The notes beneath the pieces are model-generated. The model made no database searches. It was given only the letters and a program-made list of their open reading frames with translations, and had not been told where the DNA came from. A stretch of 30,710 nt of DNA. Source: Thermaceae bacterium. Lineage in GTDB: Bacteria; Deinococcota; Deinococci; Deinococcales; Marinithermaceae. Position 1 is the stretch's first letter. The number at the start of each line of letters is the position of its first letter. This document shows positions 12,222 through 20,220 of the stretch, piece after piece. The translations under genes were made by a program, and so were the position numbers. The stretch spans positions 1-30,710 of the forward strand of contig JALSQD010000060.1 in the NCBI GenBank assembly GCA_026985615.1, written 5' to 3'.

Positions 12222-13736
12222 TTAGTGGCGGAAGACCCGCTGGCGGGTGAAGACCATGGCGATGTCCGCTTCGTCGGCGGCGGCGATCGAATCGGCGTCG
12301 CGTTTGGAGCCGCCCGGCTGGATGATGGCGCGGACGCCGCGCTCGGCGGCGAGCCGCACCACGTCGTCGAAGGGAAAGAAGGCGTCCGAGGCCAGCACCG
12401 CGCCCCGCGCCGCCTCGCCGGCCTGGTCGAGGGCGTGGCGGGCGGCGTCGATGCGGCTCGTCTGCCCCATGCCCGACCCCACCGTCTGGCCGTCGCGCGC
12501 CACCGCGATGGCGTTGGAGCGCAGCGCCCGCACCACCGGCCAGGCGAAGCGCAGGTCGGCCCACTCCGCCTCGGTGGGTGCGCGCCGGGTCACCACCTCG
12601 GCACGGCTGGGATCGAGCGGGACCACGTCGGCGTCCTGCACGAGCACGCCGCCGCGGACACGCCGCAGGTCGAGGTAGTCGCCCGCCGCGAAGGCGGGGA
12701 CCTCGAGCACCCGCAGGTTCTTCTTGCGCGCCAGCAGCCCGAGCGCCTCGGGGGCGTAGCCCGGGGCCAATAGGACCTCGAGGAAGAGCGGCGCGAGCTT
12801 CTCGGCGGTGGGAAGGTCCACCGGACGGTTGAGGGCCACGATACCGCCAAAGATGCTCACGGGGTCGGCGTCGTGGGCCTTCTGGAAGGCCTCCGCCAGG
12901 GTGGGGGCCACCGCCACCCCGCAGGGGTTCTGGTGCTTGACCGCGACGGCGGCGGGCTCGTCGTAGGCGCTCACCAGGTTCCAGGCCGCCTCGGCGTCGC
13001 CGTAGTTGTTGAAGCTCATGGGCTTGCCCTGGAGCTGACGCGCCTCGAGCAGGGGACCCGTCTCGCCCCGCACGGCGTAGAGGGCCGCCTCCTGGTGGGG
13101 GTTCTCGCCGTAGCGCAGGCTGGCGCGGCGCTCGAGCACCAGCAGGCGCCGCTCGGGAAAGCGCCCCTCCAAGCGCTCGGCGAACCACGCGGCGATGGCC
13201 GCGTCGTAGGCGGCGGTGTGGGCGAAGGCGCGGGCGGCCAGGCATTCGCGCAAGCGCCGCTGGGCCTCCGGCGGCTCATCCGCCAGCGCGCGCAGGACCT
13301 CGGGGTAGTCCTCCGGACGGGCCACCACCCAGACGCGCGGGTGGTTCTTGGCCGCGGCACGCAACAGCGTCGGCCCGCCGATGTCGATCTGCTCGAGCGC
13401 CGCGCGCTCGTCCGCACCCCCCGCGACCGCCGACTCGAAGGGGTAGAGATTCACCGCCACCAAATCGAAGGGCTCGGCGCCCAAGGCCTCCAGCTCGCCC
13501 AGCTGGTCGTCCCGGGCGAGGACGCCGGCGTGCACGTGGGGATGGAGGGTCTTGACCCGCCCCCCGAGCACCTCGGGAAAACCGGTCACCCGCTCGACGG
13601 GCGTAACCGCGAGTCCGGCCTCCTCCAAAGCGCGGGCGGTGCCTCCGGTCGAAACGAGCTCGAACCCCAGCTCCGCCAGCCCCCGGGCGAACTCGACCAA
13701 ACCCCTCTTGTCGGAAACGGAAAGCAGGGCGCGCAT
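12222..13736 (-). CDS. purH: Bifunctional AICAR formyltransferase / IMP cyclohydrolase
   Basis: The 504-residue protein performs the last two steps of IMP synthesis. The N-terminal IMP cyclohydrolase (methylglyoxal-synthase-like fold) begins MRALLSVSDKRGLVEFARGL and carries STGGTARAL and GGRVKTLHPHVHAGVLAR. The C-terminal transformylase has MSFNNYGDAEAAWNLV and KHQNPCGVAV, which contains the catalytic Lys-His pair. It ends in AIIQPGGSKRDADSIAAADE and MVFTRQRVFRH, the normal family ending. TAAAAT lies 6 nt upstream of the ATG with no Shine-Dalgarno. The stop lies 6 bp from the convergent small membrane-protein gene. Confidence 0.97.
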   Translation of the reverse strand: MRALLSVSDKRGLVEFARGLAELGFELVSTGGTARALEEAGLAVTPVERVTGFPEVLGGRVKTLHPHVHAGVLARDDQLGELEALGAEPFDLVAVNLYPFESAVAGGADERAALEQIDIGGPTLLRAAAKNHPRVWVVARPEDYPEVLRALADEPPEAQRRLRECLAARAFAHTAAYDAAIAAWFAERLEGRFPERRLLVLERRASLRYGENPHQEAALYAVRGETGPLLEARQLQGKPMSFNNYGDAEAAWNLVSAYDEPAAVAVKHQNPCGVAVAPTLAEAFQKAHDADPVSIFGGIVALNRPVDLPTAEKLAPLFLEVLLAPGYAPEALGLLARKKNLRVLEVPAFAAGDYLDLRRVRGGVLVQDADVVPLDPSRAEVVTRRAPTEAEWADLRFAWPVVRALRSNAIAVARDGQTVGSGMGQTSRIDAARHALDQAGEAARGAVLASDAFFPFDDVVRLAAERGVRAIIQPGGSKRDADSIAAADEADIAMVFTRQRVFRH

Positions 13737-13742
13737 GCCGGC

Positions 13743-13748
13743 ATTTTA
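13743..13748 (-). promoter_or_regulatory. -10 element of purH, leaderless spacing
   Basis: TAAAAT on the minus strand ends 6 nt before the purH ATG, in the 43-bp gap after lnt. Confidence 0.6.
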
Positions 13749-13779
13749 CCGCTCACGCGCCCGCTTTTGGCATAAATAT

Positions 13780-15144
13780 TCAAAATTCGCTGAAGGGCAG
13801 CCCCCGCCGCCGGCGCGTCCAGCCCCAGACGACCAGCCCTCCTGCCAGGAGCGCGACCGAGAGATCGCCCCAGTGCACGTAGGGCGTCGCGCCGCCTTCC
13901 AGCGTGTAGGGCGCCGCCAGGTAGCCCGGCCTGCCCGCAGGCAGGCGCGCCACCACCCTACCGTAGGGATCGATGGCCGCGGTGACGCCGTCGTTGCCGG
14001 CACGAAGCAGCCAGCGCCCGGTCTCCACCGCCCGCAGCCGCCCCATGGCGAAGTGCTGGGCCCCGCCGAAGCTGGGTCCGAACCAGGCGTCGTTGCTCAC
14101 GTTGACGAGCAGACGCGCACCCTCGCGCACCAGCGTGCGCGTCACCCCGGGAAAGGCGGACTCGTAACAAATGTAGACCCCATAGGTCCCCAGCGGCTCC
14201 GGCCGCGCCCCGGGAACCGTGTCGGCCAGAGGGCCCAGACCAAAGGCACCGAAGAAGTAGTCGTAGAGCCAGCCCAGCTCACCCCGCCAGGGAAAGAACT
14301 CGCCGAAGGGCACCAGCCGGGTCTTGTCGTAATGACCCAGAACCTCGCCCTCCCGCCACCAGACCACGCGGTTGCGGTAGCCGCCGTCGTAGGCGGCGAG
14401 GCCGGTGAGGAGGTCGCGCCCGCCCAGGACCTCTTCGAGACCACGGGGCAGCCGCGCGACCGCGGTCTCTGGCCAGACCACCAGGTCGGCCTCGGGGTAC
14501 CGGGCGAGGCCGGCGCGGGTGAGTTCGAGGTAGCGCGCCTCGGCGCTCTCGCCGCGCACCTTGCCGAGCGGGTCCACCGCTCCCTGAACGAGCAGGGCCT
14601 GGCGGTCGGGCGCGGCCTGGGGCAAGGGCACGAGCCAGAGCAACGCCCACACCAGCAGCGCCGCGTAGCGCCCGCGCGCGAGGGCGTAGGCCACCAGCAG
14701 CACCACCAGCGAGAGCAAGCCCACCCCTCCGAGGACGGCGAGCCAGCGGCCCGGGGCATCCACCAGAGCGTAGCCGAAGTCTCCCCAGGGGAAGGCGAGC
14801 ACCCCCAGGTTCGCCCGCAGCCGGTCGAGGAACCACCACGCCCCCACGAGCGCGAGCCCGCGGGAGCCGAAGAGGGCGATGAGCACGGCCCAGAACGCCG
14901 CCTCGGCCAGGATCATGGGCACGAAGGGCAGGACCCCCAGGGGCCCGAACATCTCGGCAAAACTCCAGGGCAACCAGGCAAGGAGCACCGCCCAGTACCC
15001 CACCCCCGCCAAGAAGGCCTCGCGCGCGCGGCGGGGCCCCCGAAAGCGCACGAATAGCAGGGCCAACGGCAACGGGGCCAGCCAGCCCAGCCCGAAGGGC
15101 GGCATCGTCAGGGCAAGAGCAGCGCCCAGAAGGGCGGCGAGCAT
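13780..15144 (-). CDS. lnt: Apolipoprotein N-acyltransferase
   Basis: The 454-residue inner-membrane enzyme adds the third acyl chain to the N-terminal Cys of lipoproteins. About six membrane helices fill residues 1-175. The rest is a nitrilase-type domain with the catalytic Glu226 (VVWPETAV), Lys274 (HYDKTRLVPFGEFFP) and Cys326 (YICYESAFPG). NVSNDAWFG and WLLRAGNDG are conserved around the active site. The length is slightly below that of E. coli Lnt (512). TAGGGT lies 6 nt upstream of the ATG. It is divergent from the phosphoesterase gene 67 bp away. Together with the Omp85 protein it shows a diderm envelope with mature lipoproteins. Confidence 0.95.
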   Translation of the reverse strand: MLAALLGAALALTMPPFGLGWLAPLPLALLFVRFRGPRRAREAFLAGVGYWAVLLAWLPWSFAEMFGPLGVLPFVPMILAEAAFWAVLIALFGSRGLALVGAWWFLDRLRANLGVLAFPWGDFGYALVDAPGRWLAVLGGVGLLSLVVLLVAYALARGRYAALLVWALLWLVPLPQAAPDRQALLVQGAVDPLGKVRGESAEARYLELTRAGLARYPEADLVVWPETAVARLPRGLEEVLGGRDLLTGLAAYDGGYRNRVVWWREGEVLGHYDKTRLVPFGEFFPWRGELGWLYDYFFGAFGLGPLADTVPGARPEPLGTYGVYICYESAFPGVTRTLVREGARLLVNVSNDAWFGPSFGGAQHFAMGRLRAVETGRWLLRAGNDGVTAAIDPYGRVVARLPAGRPGYLAAPYTLEGGATPYVHWGDLSVALLAGGLVVWGWTRRRRGLPFSEF

Positions 15145-15150
15145 ATCTCT

Positions 15151-15156
15151 ACCCTA
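15151..15156 (-). promoter_or_regulatory. -10 element of lnt, leaderless spacing
   Basis: TAGGGT on the minus strand ends 6 nt before the lnt ATG. It fits TANNNT but is weak in its middle bases. Confidence 0.4.
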
Positions 15157-15200
15157 TCGGGGTTCGGTGAGAAATGACCAACGTACCGTGTAAATTTGCG

Positions 15201-15206
15201 TAAACT
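15201..15206 (+). promoter_or_regulatory. -10 element of the phosphoesterase gene, near-leaderless spacing
   Basis: TAAACT ends 5 nt before the ATG at 15212. A second AT-rich candidate, TAAATT, lies at 15191-15196. Confidence 0.45.
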
Positions 15207-15211
15207 GAGGC

Positions 15212-15922
15212 ATGCGCCTGGGCCTCTTCTCGGACGTGCACGCCAACCTCCCCGCGCTCGAGGCAACCTTGAGCGCCCTCGACGCCACGGACGTGGACAT
15301 GATGCTTTGCCTCGGGGACGTGGTGGGTTACGGACCCCACCCTCGCGAGGTCATCGCCCTGCTCCGCGAGCACCAGATCGTCTGCACCCTGGGCGCCGCC
15401 GACGCCAACCTGGCGTTTCCCTTCGCCAAGACCGAGCGCGAGGGTGTGGCTGAAGAGACCCTGCGTTGGACCGCCGAACAGCTGAGCGACGAAGACGTGC
15501 AGTGGCTGCGCTCGCTTCCCGTGACCTACCGCATCCGCACGCCCTTCGGGCGGCTGCGCGCCTTCCACGGCCTCCCCTATCAGCCCGAGAAGCGCATGCC
15601 CCTCTCCGCCCCCACGGCCGAGCTGCTGCCCATCTTCGAGCGCCTGGGCAGCCACGTGCTCACCTGCGGCGGCAACCACGTGCCCTTCCACCGCCAGGTC
15701 GGTGACCGCTGGCTCATTGACCCCGGCTCGGTAGGCATGACCCTGGGCGGCGAACCGGGGGCCGACGCGATGGTGCTCGACATCACCAAAACGGGCATCG
15801 AGGTCGAAACGCTCAAGATCGACTACGACCTGGGCCAGACCGTCTTCGACGTCCAGGCCTGGGGGCTGCCCGACCTGGTGGCCGAGGTCATCCGCAACGG
15901 CGGTCTAAGCGAAGAGGTCTAG
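15212..15922 (+). CDS. Calcineurin-like metallophosphoesterase-fold protein with altered metal-site residues
   Basis: The 236-residue protein has the metallophosphoesterase layout of the YfcE group: SDVHANLPAL (Asp8, His10) and GDVVGYGPHP (Asp36). Where the family has G-N-H/C-D it shows LGAADAN (61-66), so the Asn that binds metal and contacts substrate is Ala62. Where G-H-T-H-x-P is expected it shows GGNHVP (153-158), so the first His is Gly154 and the second is kept as His156. His119 (FHGLP) and DPGSVG are normal. It may have reduced or altered catalysis, or use a different ligand set. The 3' end overlaps the convergent queG gene by 18 bp. The physiological substrate is unknown. Confidence 0.85.
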   Translation: MRLGLFSDVHANLPALEATLSALDATDVDMMLCLGDVVGYGPHPREVIALLREHQIVCTLGAADANLAFPFAKTEREGVAEETLRWTAEQLSDEDVQWLRSLPVTYRIRTPFGRLRAFHGLPYQPEKRMPLSAPTAELLPIFERLGSHVLTCGGNHVPFHRQVGDRWLIDPGSVGMTLGGEPGADAMVLDITKTGIEVETLKIDYDLGQTVFDVQAWGLPDLVAEVIRNGGLSEEV

Positions 15923-17002
15923 CGCCTCCTCCACGTAACGCGCCGCCTCGCCCGCGAGCGTGCGCAGGGCCTCGCCTGCACGGTCCGCGCGCCCCATGCG
16001 GGCGGCCACGGCGGCGGCGGTGGCCCGCACCACCGTGCTGGCGTCTTCTAGGGCCAGCGGCAGGAGCGCTTCGATCACCTCGGGCGCGGCGCCGCTCGCG
16101 GCTACGAGGACGTTGCGGGCGAGCGCCGGCCGGCCGCTGCGCACGAAGGCGCTGCCGGCGTAACGGCGGGCAAAACCCCGATTGGAAAGCATGAAGAAGC
16201 TGCGCAGATCAGGCCAGGCGAGCTCGGGGTCGGGCTCGGGCGCCGCGGGAGACGAGAAGCGGCGGTTCCAGGGGCAGACGGTCTGGCAGTCGTCACAGCC
16301 GAAGATCCATTCGCCCCAGCGCGGCCACAGCTCCAGCGGCACCAGCCCGCGGTGCTCGATCGTCCAGTAGCTGAGGCAACGCCGGGCGTCCACCACCCCA
16401 TCGGCGACGATGGCGCCGGTGGGACAGTGGCGCACGCAGGCCGTGCAACTGCCGCAACGGTTGGGGTGGGGCGGCGCGGCCTCGGTCGGCCAGGAGGTGA
16501 GCAATACCGCGAGGTGCCGGTAACTGCCGCCTGCGGTCGGGATCCACAGGCCGTTGCGGCCGATCCAGCCCGCGCCGGAGGCGGCGGCATAGGCGCGCTC
16601 GAGCACCGGCCCGTGGTCCACGTAACCCTTGCAACGCCCCCCGAGGCGGGCGCATAGTTGCTCGAGCGCGCGCAGGTGGAGCTCGATCCAGGCGTGGTAG
16701 TCGCGCACCCAGGCGTAGCGCGCCACCCTGCCCCACCGCAGCCCCCCGGCGGGCTTGGGCGGCTCGGGGTAGGCGTAGGAGACTGAGAGCACCAGCACCC
16801 CCTGGAGCCAGGGAAAGCGCCGCCGCGGATCAAGCCGCTCGGCCACGTCGCGGGCCAGGTAGGCCATGCCCGCGTGCCGGCCGTCCTTGAGCCACGCCAG
16901 GTACTCCGCCTGCGCCTCGGGTGGGGGCGCGGGCGGCGCGGGGTGCACGTCAAACCCACGCCGGCGGGCGGCGTGGGTAAGCGTGGCGATGGCGTCAAAC
17001 AC
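15905..17002 (-). CDS. queG: Epoxyqueuosine reductase
   Basis: The 365-residue cobalamin- and iron-sulfur-dependent enzyme makes the last step of queuosine synthesis in tRNA anticodons. Evidence is the N-terminal domain with YVDHGPVLERA (conserved Asp) and GWIGRNGLWI. Two 4Fe-4S motifs follow, CGSCTACVRHCPTGAI and CDDCQTVCPWNRR, and then C-terminal HEAT-like repeats (ALEDASTVVRATAAAVAARMG). The start is GTG at 17002, 3 bp after the stop of the parvulin gene, so the two are co-transcribed. No promoter element is seen in the gap. Its end overlaps the convergent phosphoesterase gene by 18 bp. Confidence 0.95.
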   Translation of the reverse strand: MFDAIATLTHAARRRGFDVHPAPPAPPPEAQAEYLAWLKDGRHAGMAYLARDVAERLDPRRRFPWLQGVLVLSVSYAYPEPPKPAGGLRWGRVARYAWVRDYHAWIELHLRALEQLCARLGGRCKGYVDHGPVLERAYAAASGAGWIGRNGLWIPTAGGSYRHLAVLLTSWPTEAAPPHPNRCGSCTACVRHCPTGAIVADGVVDARRCLSYWTIEHRGLVPLELWPRWGEWIFGCDDCQTVCPWNRRFSSPAAPEPDPELAWPDLRSFFMLSNRGFARRYAGSAFVRSGRPALARNVLVAASGAAPEVIEALLPLALEDASTVVRATAAAVAARMGRADRAGEALRTLAGEAARYVEEALDLFA

Positions 17003-17005
17003 GGA

Positions 17006-17926
17006 CTACTGCACGCGGTCGGGGTAGATCTCCACGTCGGCGCGCTCTACGAGCCGCTTAATGTAGCGCTCGATGGCGTCGGCCTCGATCCTGGCGCGGA
17101 TCTGGTCCTTGACCTCGTCGAAGCTGCGCACCCGCTCGGGGACACGCTTCTTGAGGAGGATCACGTGCCAGCCGAACTGCGTCTGCACTGGCTCGGAAAA
17201 CTCGCCAGGCTCAAGGGCGAGCGCCGCCTGCTCGAACTCGGGCACGAAACGGCCCAGCTCCACGCAGCCGAGGTCGCCACCCGCGGGCGCCGAGCTGGGA
17301 TCGATCGAGCGCTCGCGCGCGAGCTCGGCGAAGTCGGCCCCTACTCGCAGCTGCTCGAGCACCTGCTCCGCCTCCTCACGGGTCTCTACGAGGATGTGGG
17401 CCGTGCAGATCTGCTCGGGCACGGCGTAGGCGCTGCGGTCCAGATAGTAAAGGATCTTGAGCGCCGCGTCGGAGACCTGCATCTTCTGCCGTACCCAGCT
17501 GATCAGCGCCTTGTAGGCCATGGAGTCGTAGACCATCCGCCGGTAGGTCTCCACGTCGGGGATGCCGTACTGCTCGAGCGCCGCCTTGAAGGCCGCCTCG
17601 CCGGAGAGGCGCTGGATGGTCTGCTCGATGCGGCGGTCGATGGTGGCCTCGTCAGGTGCCAGGCCCATGCGCTCGGCCTCCTGCACCACGACGGCGTCCT
17701 GGGCCATGCGCTCGAGGTACTGCAGCTTGAGGCCGGCGAGCTGGGCGCGCTCCTCCTCGCTGATGGGAGCACCCCCGGTGCTCTGACGCAGGAAGAGGTC
17801 GAACTGGAGGTCGAGGTCGGCCTGGGTGATGACGCGGTCGCCCACCCGCGCGACCACGGTATCGGGCGAGGCCAGGGCCGGCGCCAGCGAAAGGACGAGT
17901 AAGAGCGGAAGGAAGAATCGTCGCAT
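17006..17926 (-). CDS. Exported peptidyl-prolyl cis-trans isomerase, parvulin (SurA/PrsA type)
   Basis: The 306-residue protein has a signal peptide (MRRFFLPLLLVLSLAPALA) and a SurA-like helical chaperone region (VVARVGDRVITQADLDLQFD, about 24-160). A parvulin domain spans about 175-265: AHILVETREEAEQV, FAELARERSIDPSSAPAGGDLG, FGWHVILLKKR. A helical C-terminus follows. It should assist folding of outer-membrane or periplasmic proteins, and a BamA-type protein is encoded 4 kb away. The ATG at 17926 is preferred over an upstream frame in another register. TAGCAT lies 6 nt before it, and its TAG is the hflX stop codon. No lipobox Cys is visible, so it is probably soluble in the periplasm. Confidence 0.92.
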   Translation of the reverse strand: MRRFFLPLLLVLSLAPALASPDTVVARVGDRVITQADLDLQFDLFLRQSTGGAPISEEERAQLAGLKLQYLERMAQDAVVVQEAERMGLAPDEATIDRRIEQTIQRLSGEAAFKAALEQYGIPDVETYRRMVYDSMAYKALISWVRQKMQVSDAALKILYYLDRSAYAVPEQICTAHILVETREEAEQVLEQLRVGADFAELARERSIDPSSAPAGGDLGCVELGRFVPEFEQAALALEPGEFSEPVQTQFGWHVILLKKRVPERVRSFDEVKDQIRARIEADAIERYIKRLVERADVEIYPDRVQ

Positions 17927-17932
17927 GGGCCC

Positions 17933-17938
17933 ATGCTA
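17933..17938 (-). promoter_or_regulatory. -10 element of the parvulin gene overlapping the hflX stop codon
   Basis: TAGCAT on the minus strand ends 6 nt before the ATG at 17926. Its first three bases are the TAG stop of hflX (17936-17938). Confidence 0.45.
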
Positions 17939-19600
17939 CCCCATCGGCCGCGCATCGTACTGGGCCCAGGGCTGCGCCGGCAGACCCCGCGCCACCAGCT
18001 CGCGGGCGATGTGCGCCTTCAGCTCGTCCAGCCCCTCGCCCCGCAGCGCCGAGACGGGAAGGGCCCCGAGCCGCTCCTCCAGGTGCATGCGGTCGTAGGG
18101 ATCGGCGCGGTCCACCTTGTTGACGACCGGCAGGCGGCGCGCCTCCACGCCCATCTCCTGCAGGCGGTCCTCGACGATGCGCCAGTGCTCGAGCGCCGCC
18201 TCCGAGGTGGCGTCGATCACGTGGACAATCACGTCCGCCTCGAAGAGCTCCTCGAGCGTCGCCCGAAAAGCCGTCACCAGCGCCGGCGGCATGTCGCGGA
18301 TGAAGCCGACGGTATCGGTGAAGAGCGCCTCGCCGTAGCCCGGCAGGTAGCCGCGCCGGGTGAGCGGACGCAGGGTGGCGAATAGCTTGTTCTCGCCAGC
18401 GTCGCCCTTGCGGGTAAGGGCGTGCAGCAGGGTGGTCTTGCCGGCGTTGGTATAGCCCACGATGGCCACCACCGGCACGCGGTTGCGCCCGCGCGCCTTG
18501 CGCGCCTCGCGGCGCTGCTTGGCGATGCGCTCGATCTCGCGGCTGAGCCGGTGGATGCGCTCGTTGATGCGACGCCGGTCCACCTCGAGCTTGGTCTCGC
18601 CCGGACCCCGGGTACCGATCCCGCCACCCAAGCGGCTGAGCTGCTTGCCCTTGCCCACCAGCCGCGGCAGCAGGTAACGCAGCTGCGCCAGCTCTACCTG
18701 GGCCTCGGCCTGGGGGGTGCGGGCGTGCCGCGCGAAAATGTCGAGGATTAGCTGGGTGCGGTCGAGCACCTTGAGCTGGGTCGCCCGTTCGATCGCCCCC
18801 GCCTGCGCCGGGGTGAGGTCGATGCCAAAGATCAGCGTACCCGCGTTCTCGTGGTAGGCCACCTGGGTCAGCTCGTCGATCTGGCCGCGCCCGACCGCGT
18901 AGCGGGGGTCGAGCTGCTCGCGGTAGACGAGCCGCCGGTGCACCACCACCCCGCCCGCGGTGCGGGCGAGCTCGGCCAGCTCGTCGAGGTGCAGCTCGGC
19001 CTCGGGTCCGCGTCCGTCGTCCACGCCCACCAGGATCACCCGCTCACCAGCGCCGTCTTCGAGCTCGCGCAGGTTGGCCTGGCGCGAAAGCTCCTCCTCG
19101 AGCGCCGCCAGCACCCCGCCGTAGTCCCAGTCGAGGTACTCGGCGTAGGGGCGCGCGGGGTAGATGCGCCAGTCTTCCTCCTCGGCCTCGGGCGGCACCA
19201 GGTGGGCCAGGTGAGCCGCACCCGGCAGGCCGTCCTCCACGTCGATCGCCACAATTGAGTCGTAGCGGTGGAGGAAGAGGGTGGAGAGGTCCACTGCGCT
19301 CAGGCCGCCTCCGCCGAGGTGGGTGTGGACGATGCGGTAACCCGAGAGGCGCGACTCCAGGTATGCGTGCTCGGGTACGGGCAGCACATTCGCGTCGCCC
19401 ACGGCCACCGCCCGCACCTGGCCGTTGCGCGCGAGCAGGAGGCTGATGGGTCGGCCCGCGTCGGCGGAGAGCCCGGCCAGCGTCCGCGCCAGCTCGGCGG
19501 TGTAGAGCCGCCCAGCCGGCACGCGCCGGCGGTACAGGTTGCCGATTCGTTTGCGCTGAGATGGTTTGAGTCCTTGGATCTTTCCGTAGAGTTTGTTCAT
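17936..19600 (-). CDS. hflX: Ribosome-associated GTPase HflX
   Basis: The 554-residue protein splits stalled 70S ribosomes. The GTPase domain has G1 GYTNAGKTTLLHAL (from about 382), G3 DTVGFIRDMP, G4 NKVD and G5 SALRG. Before it lies the HflX-specific GGGIGTRGPGETKLE (about 325-339) in a long basic coiled coil. Some 185 residues precede the usual HflX N-terminal domain, making it longer than E. coli HflX (426). I chose the ATG at 19600 because MNKLYGKIQGLKPSQ starts the recognisable domain; an in-frame ATG at 19630 would add ten residues. A TAAAAT element gives a leader of about 22 nt from the predicted start. Confidence 0.95.
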   Translation of the reverse strand: MNKLYGKIQGLKPSQRKRIGNLYRRRVPAGRLYTAELARTLAGLSADAGRPISLLLARNGQVRAVAVGDANVLPVPEHAYLESRLSGYRIVHTHLGGGGLSAVDLSTLFLHRYDSIVAIDVEDGLPGAAHLAHLVPPEAEEEDWRIYPARPYAEYLDWDYGGVLAALEEELSRQANLRELEDGAGERVILVGVDDGRGPEAELHLDELAELARTAGGVVVHRRLVYREQLDPRYAVGRGQIDELTQVAYHENAGTLIFGIDLTPAQAGAIERATQLKVLDRTQLILDIFARHARTPQAEAQVELAQLRYLLPRLVGKGKQLSRLGGGIGTRGPGETKLEVDRRRINERIHRLSREIERIAKQRREARKARGRNRVPVVAIVGYTNAGKTTLLHALTRKGDAGENKLFATLRPLTRRGYLPGYGEALFTDTVGFIRDMPPALVTAFRATLEELFEADVIVHVIDATSEAALEHWRIVEDRLQEMGVEARRLPVVNKVDRADPYDRMHLEERLGALPVSALRGEGLDELKAHIARELVARGLPAQPWAQYDARPMG

Positions 19601-19628
19601 GCAATCGTGGGGGTCTTCCCCTGGTTTC

Positions 19629-19634
19629 ATTTTA
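19629..19634 (-). promoter_or_regulatory. -10 element of hflX with short leader
   Basis: TAAAAT on the minus strand predicts a start near 19622, about 22 nt upstream of the ATG at 19600. It overlaps the alternative ATG at 19630, which makes that start unlikely. Confidence 0.45.
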
Positions 19635-19665
19635 CCACAGGCTGGACGCGCTCCCTTCCCGGCGT

Positions 19666-19671
19666 TAACGT
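19666..19671 (+). promoter_or_regulatory. -10 element of the YdcF-like gene, leaderless spacing
   Basis: TAACGT ends 6 nt before the ATG at 19678. The same hexamer with the same spacing precedes the purine nucleoside phosphorylase gene. Confidence 0.5.
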
Positions 19672-19677
19672 AAAAGC

Positions 19678-20220
19678 ATGCGCTGGGCCCTGCCGCTCGC
19701 CCTGTTCCTGCTGCTGCTTGCCGCCCTGCCCCAGGCAGCGCCCCGGGCTGCGGCCACCGAGCCACGGCAGGTGCTCGTGCTGGGGGCGGCGCAGTACGAC
19801 GGCGAGCCCTCGCCCGCCTTTCGCAGGCGGCTGGACGCAGCGCTGGCGCTGGGGCGCGAAGGGCGGCTGGACCGCATCGTGGTCAGCGGCGGGCGCGCCC
19901 AGGGCGACCGCTACAGCGAGGGCGAGGCCGGCTGCCGCTACCTCGAACGTCGCGGCGTGCCGCCCGAGGCGCTGGCCTGCGAGACCGAGAGCCGCAGCAC
20001 CTGGGACAACCTCCGCCTCGCCCGGCCGCTGCTCGAGCCCGGGCCCGTCTGGATCGTGACCAACGCTCCTCACATGCCGCGCGCGCTGCTGCTGGCCGAA
20101 CGCCTCGGCCTCGACGCCCGCAGCTGGCCCGTAGAAGGCGACTTTTCGGTGGAATACCGCTTGCGCGAGCGCGCCCTCTACCTGCTGGCGCGGCTCGGCG
20201 TCACCCACCCGCGCCCCTAG
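19678..20220 (+). CDS. YdcF/DUF218-family protein, exported or membrane-anchored
   Basis: The 180-residue protein has a hydrophobic N-terminal segment (about 3-19) that could be a signal peptide or an anchor, then a YdcF-like domain. Matching motifs are VLVLGAAQYDGEPSPAFRRRL, IVVSGGRAQGDRYSEGEAG, ETESRSTWDNL and VWIVTNAPHMPRAL. E. coli relatives (YdcF, SanA, ElyC) affect envelope integrity, but their chemistry is not settled. It is divergent from hflX (77 bp) and ends on a CTAG shared with the stop of the convergent divIVA gene. Confidence 0.87.
   Translation: MRWALPLALFLLLLAALPQAAPRAAATEPRQVLVLGAAQYDGEPSPAFRRRLDAALALGREGRLDRIVVSGGRAQGDRYSEGEAGCRYLERRGVPPEALACETESRSTWDNLRLARPLLEPGPVWIVTNAPHMPRALLLAERLGLDARSWPVEGDFSVEYRLRERALYLLARLGVTHPRP

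Noticed and set aside
11077..13245. 722-codon minus frame across the 122-aa gene, the glycosylase and part of purH
   Set aside because: Composition is that of a wrong-frame translation (Arg/Gly/Pro-rich), and it contradicts three well-supported genes.
19601..19765. Longer N-terminus for HflX starting near 19765
   Set aside because: The extra residues look unrelated to the family, overlap the divergent YdcF-like gene start and its promoter, and the TAAAAT element lies downstream of that start.
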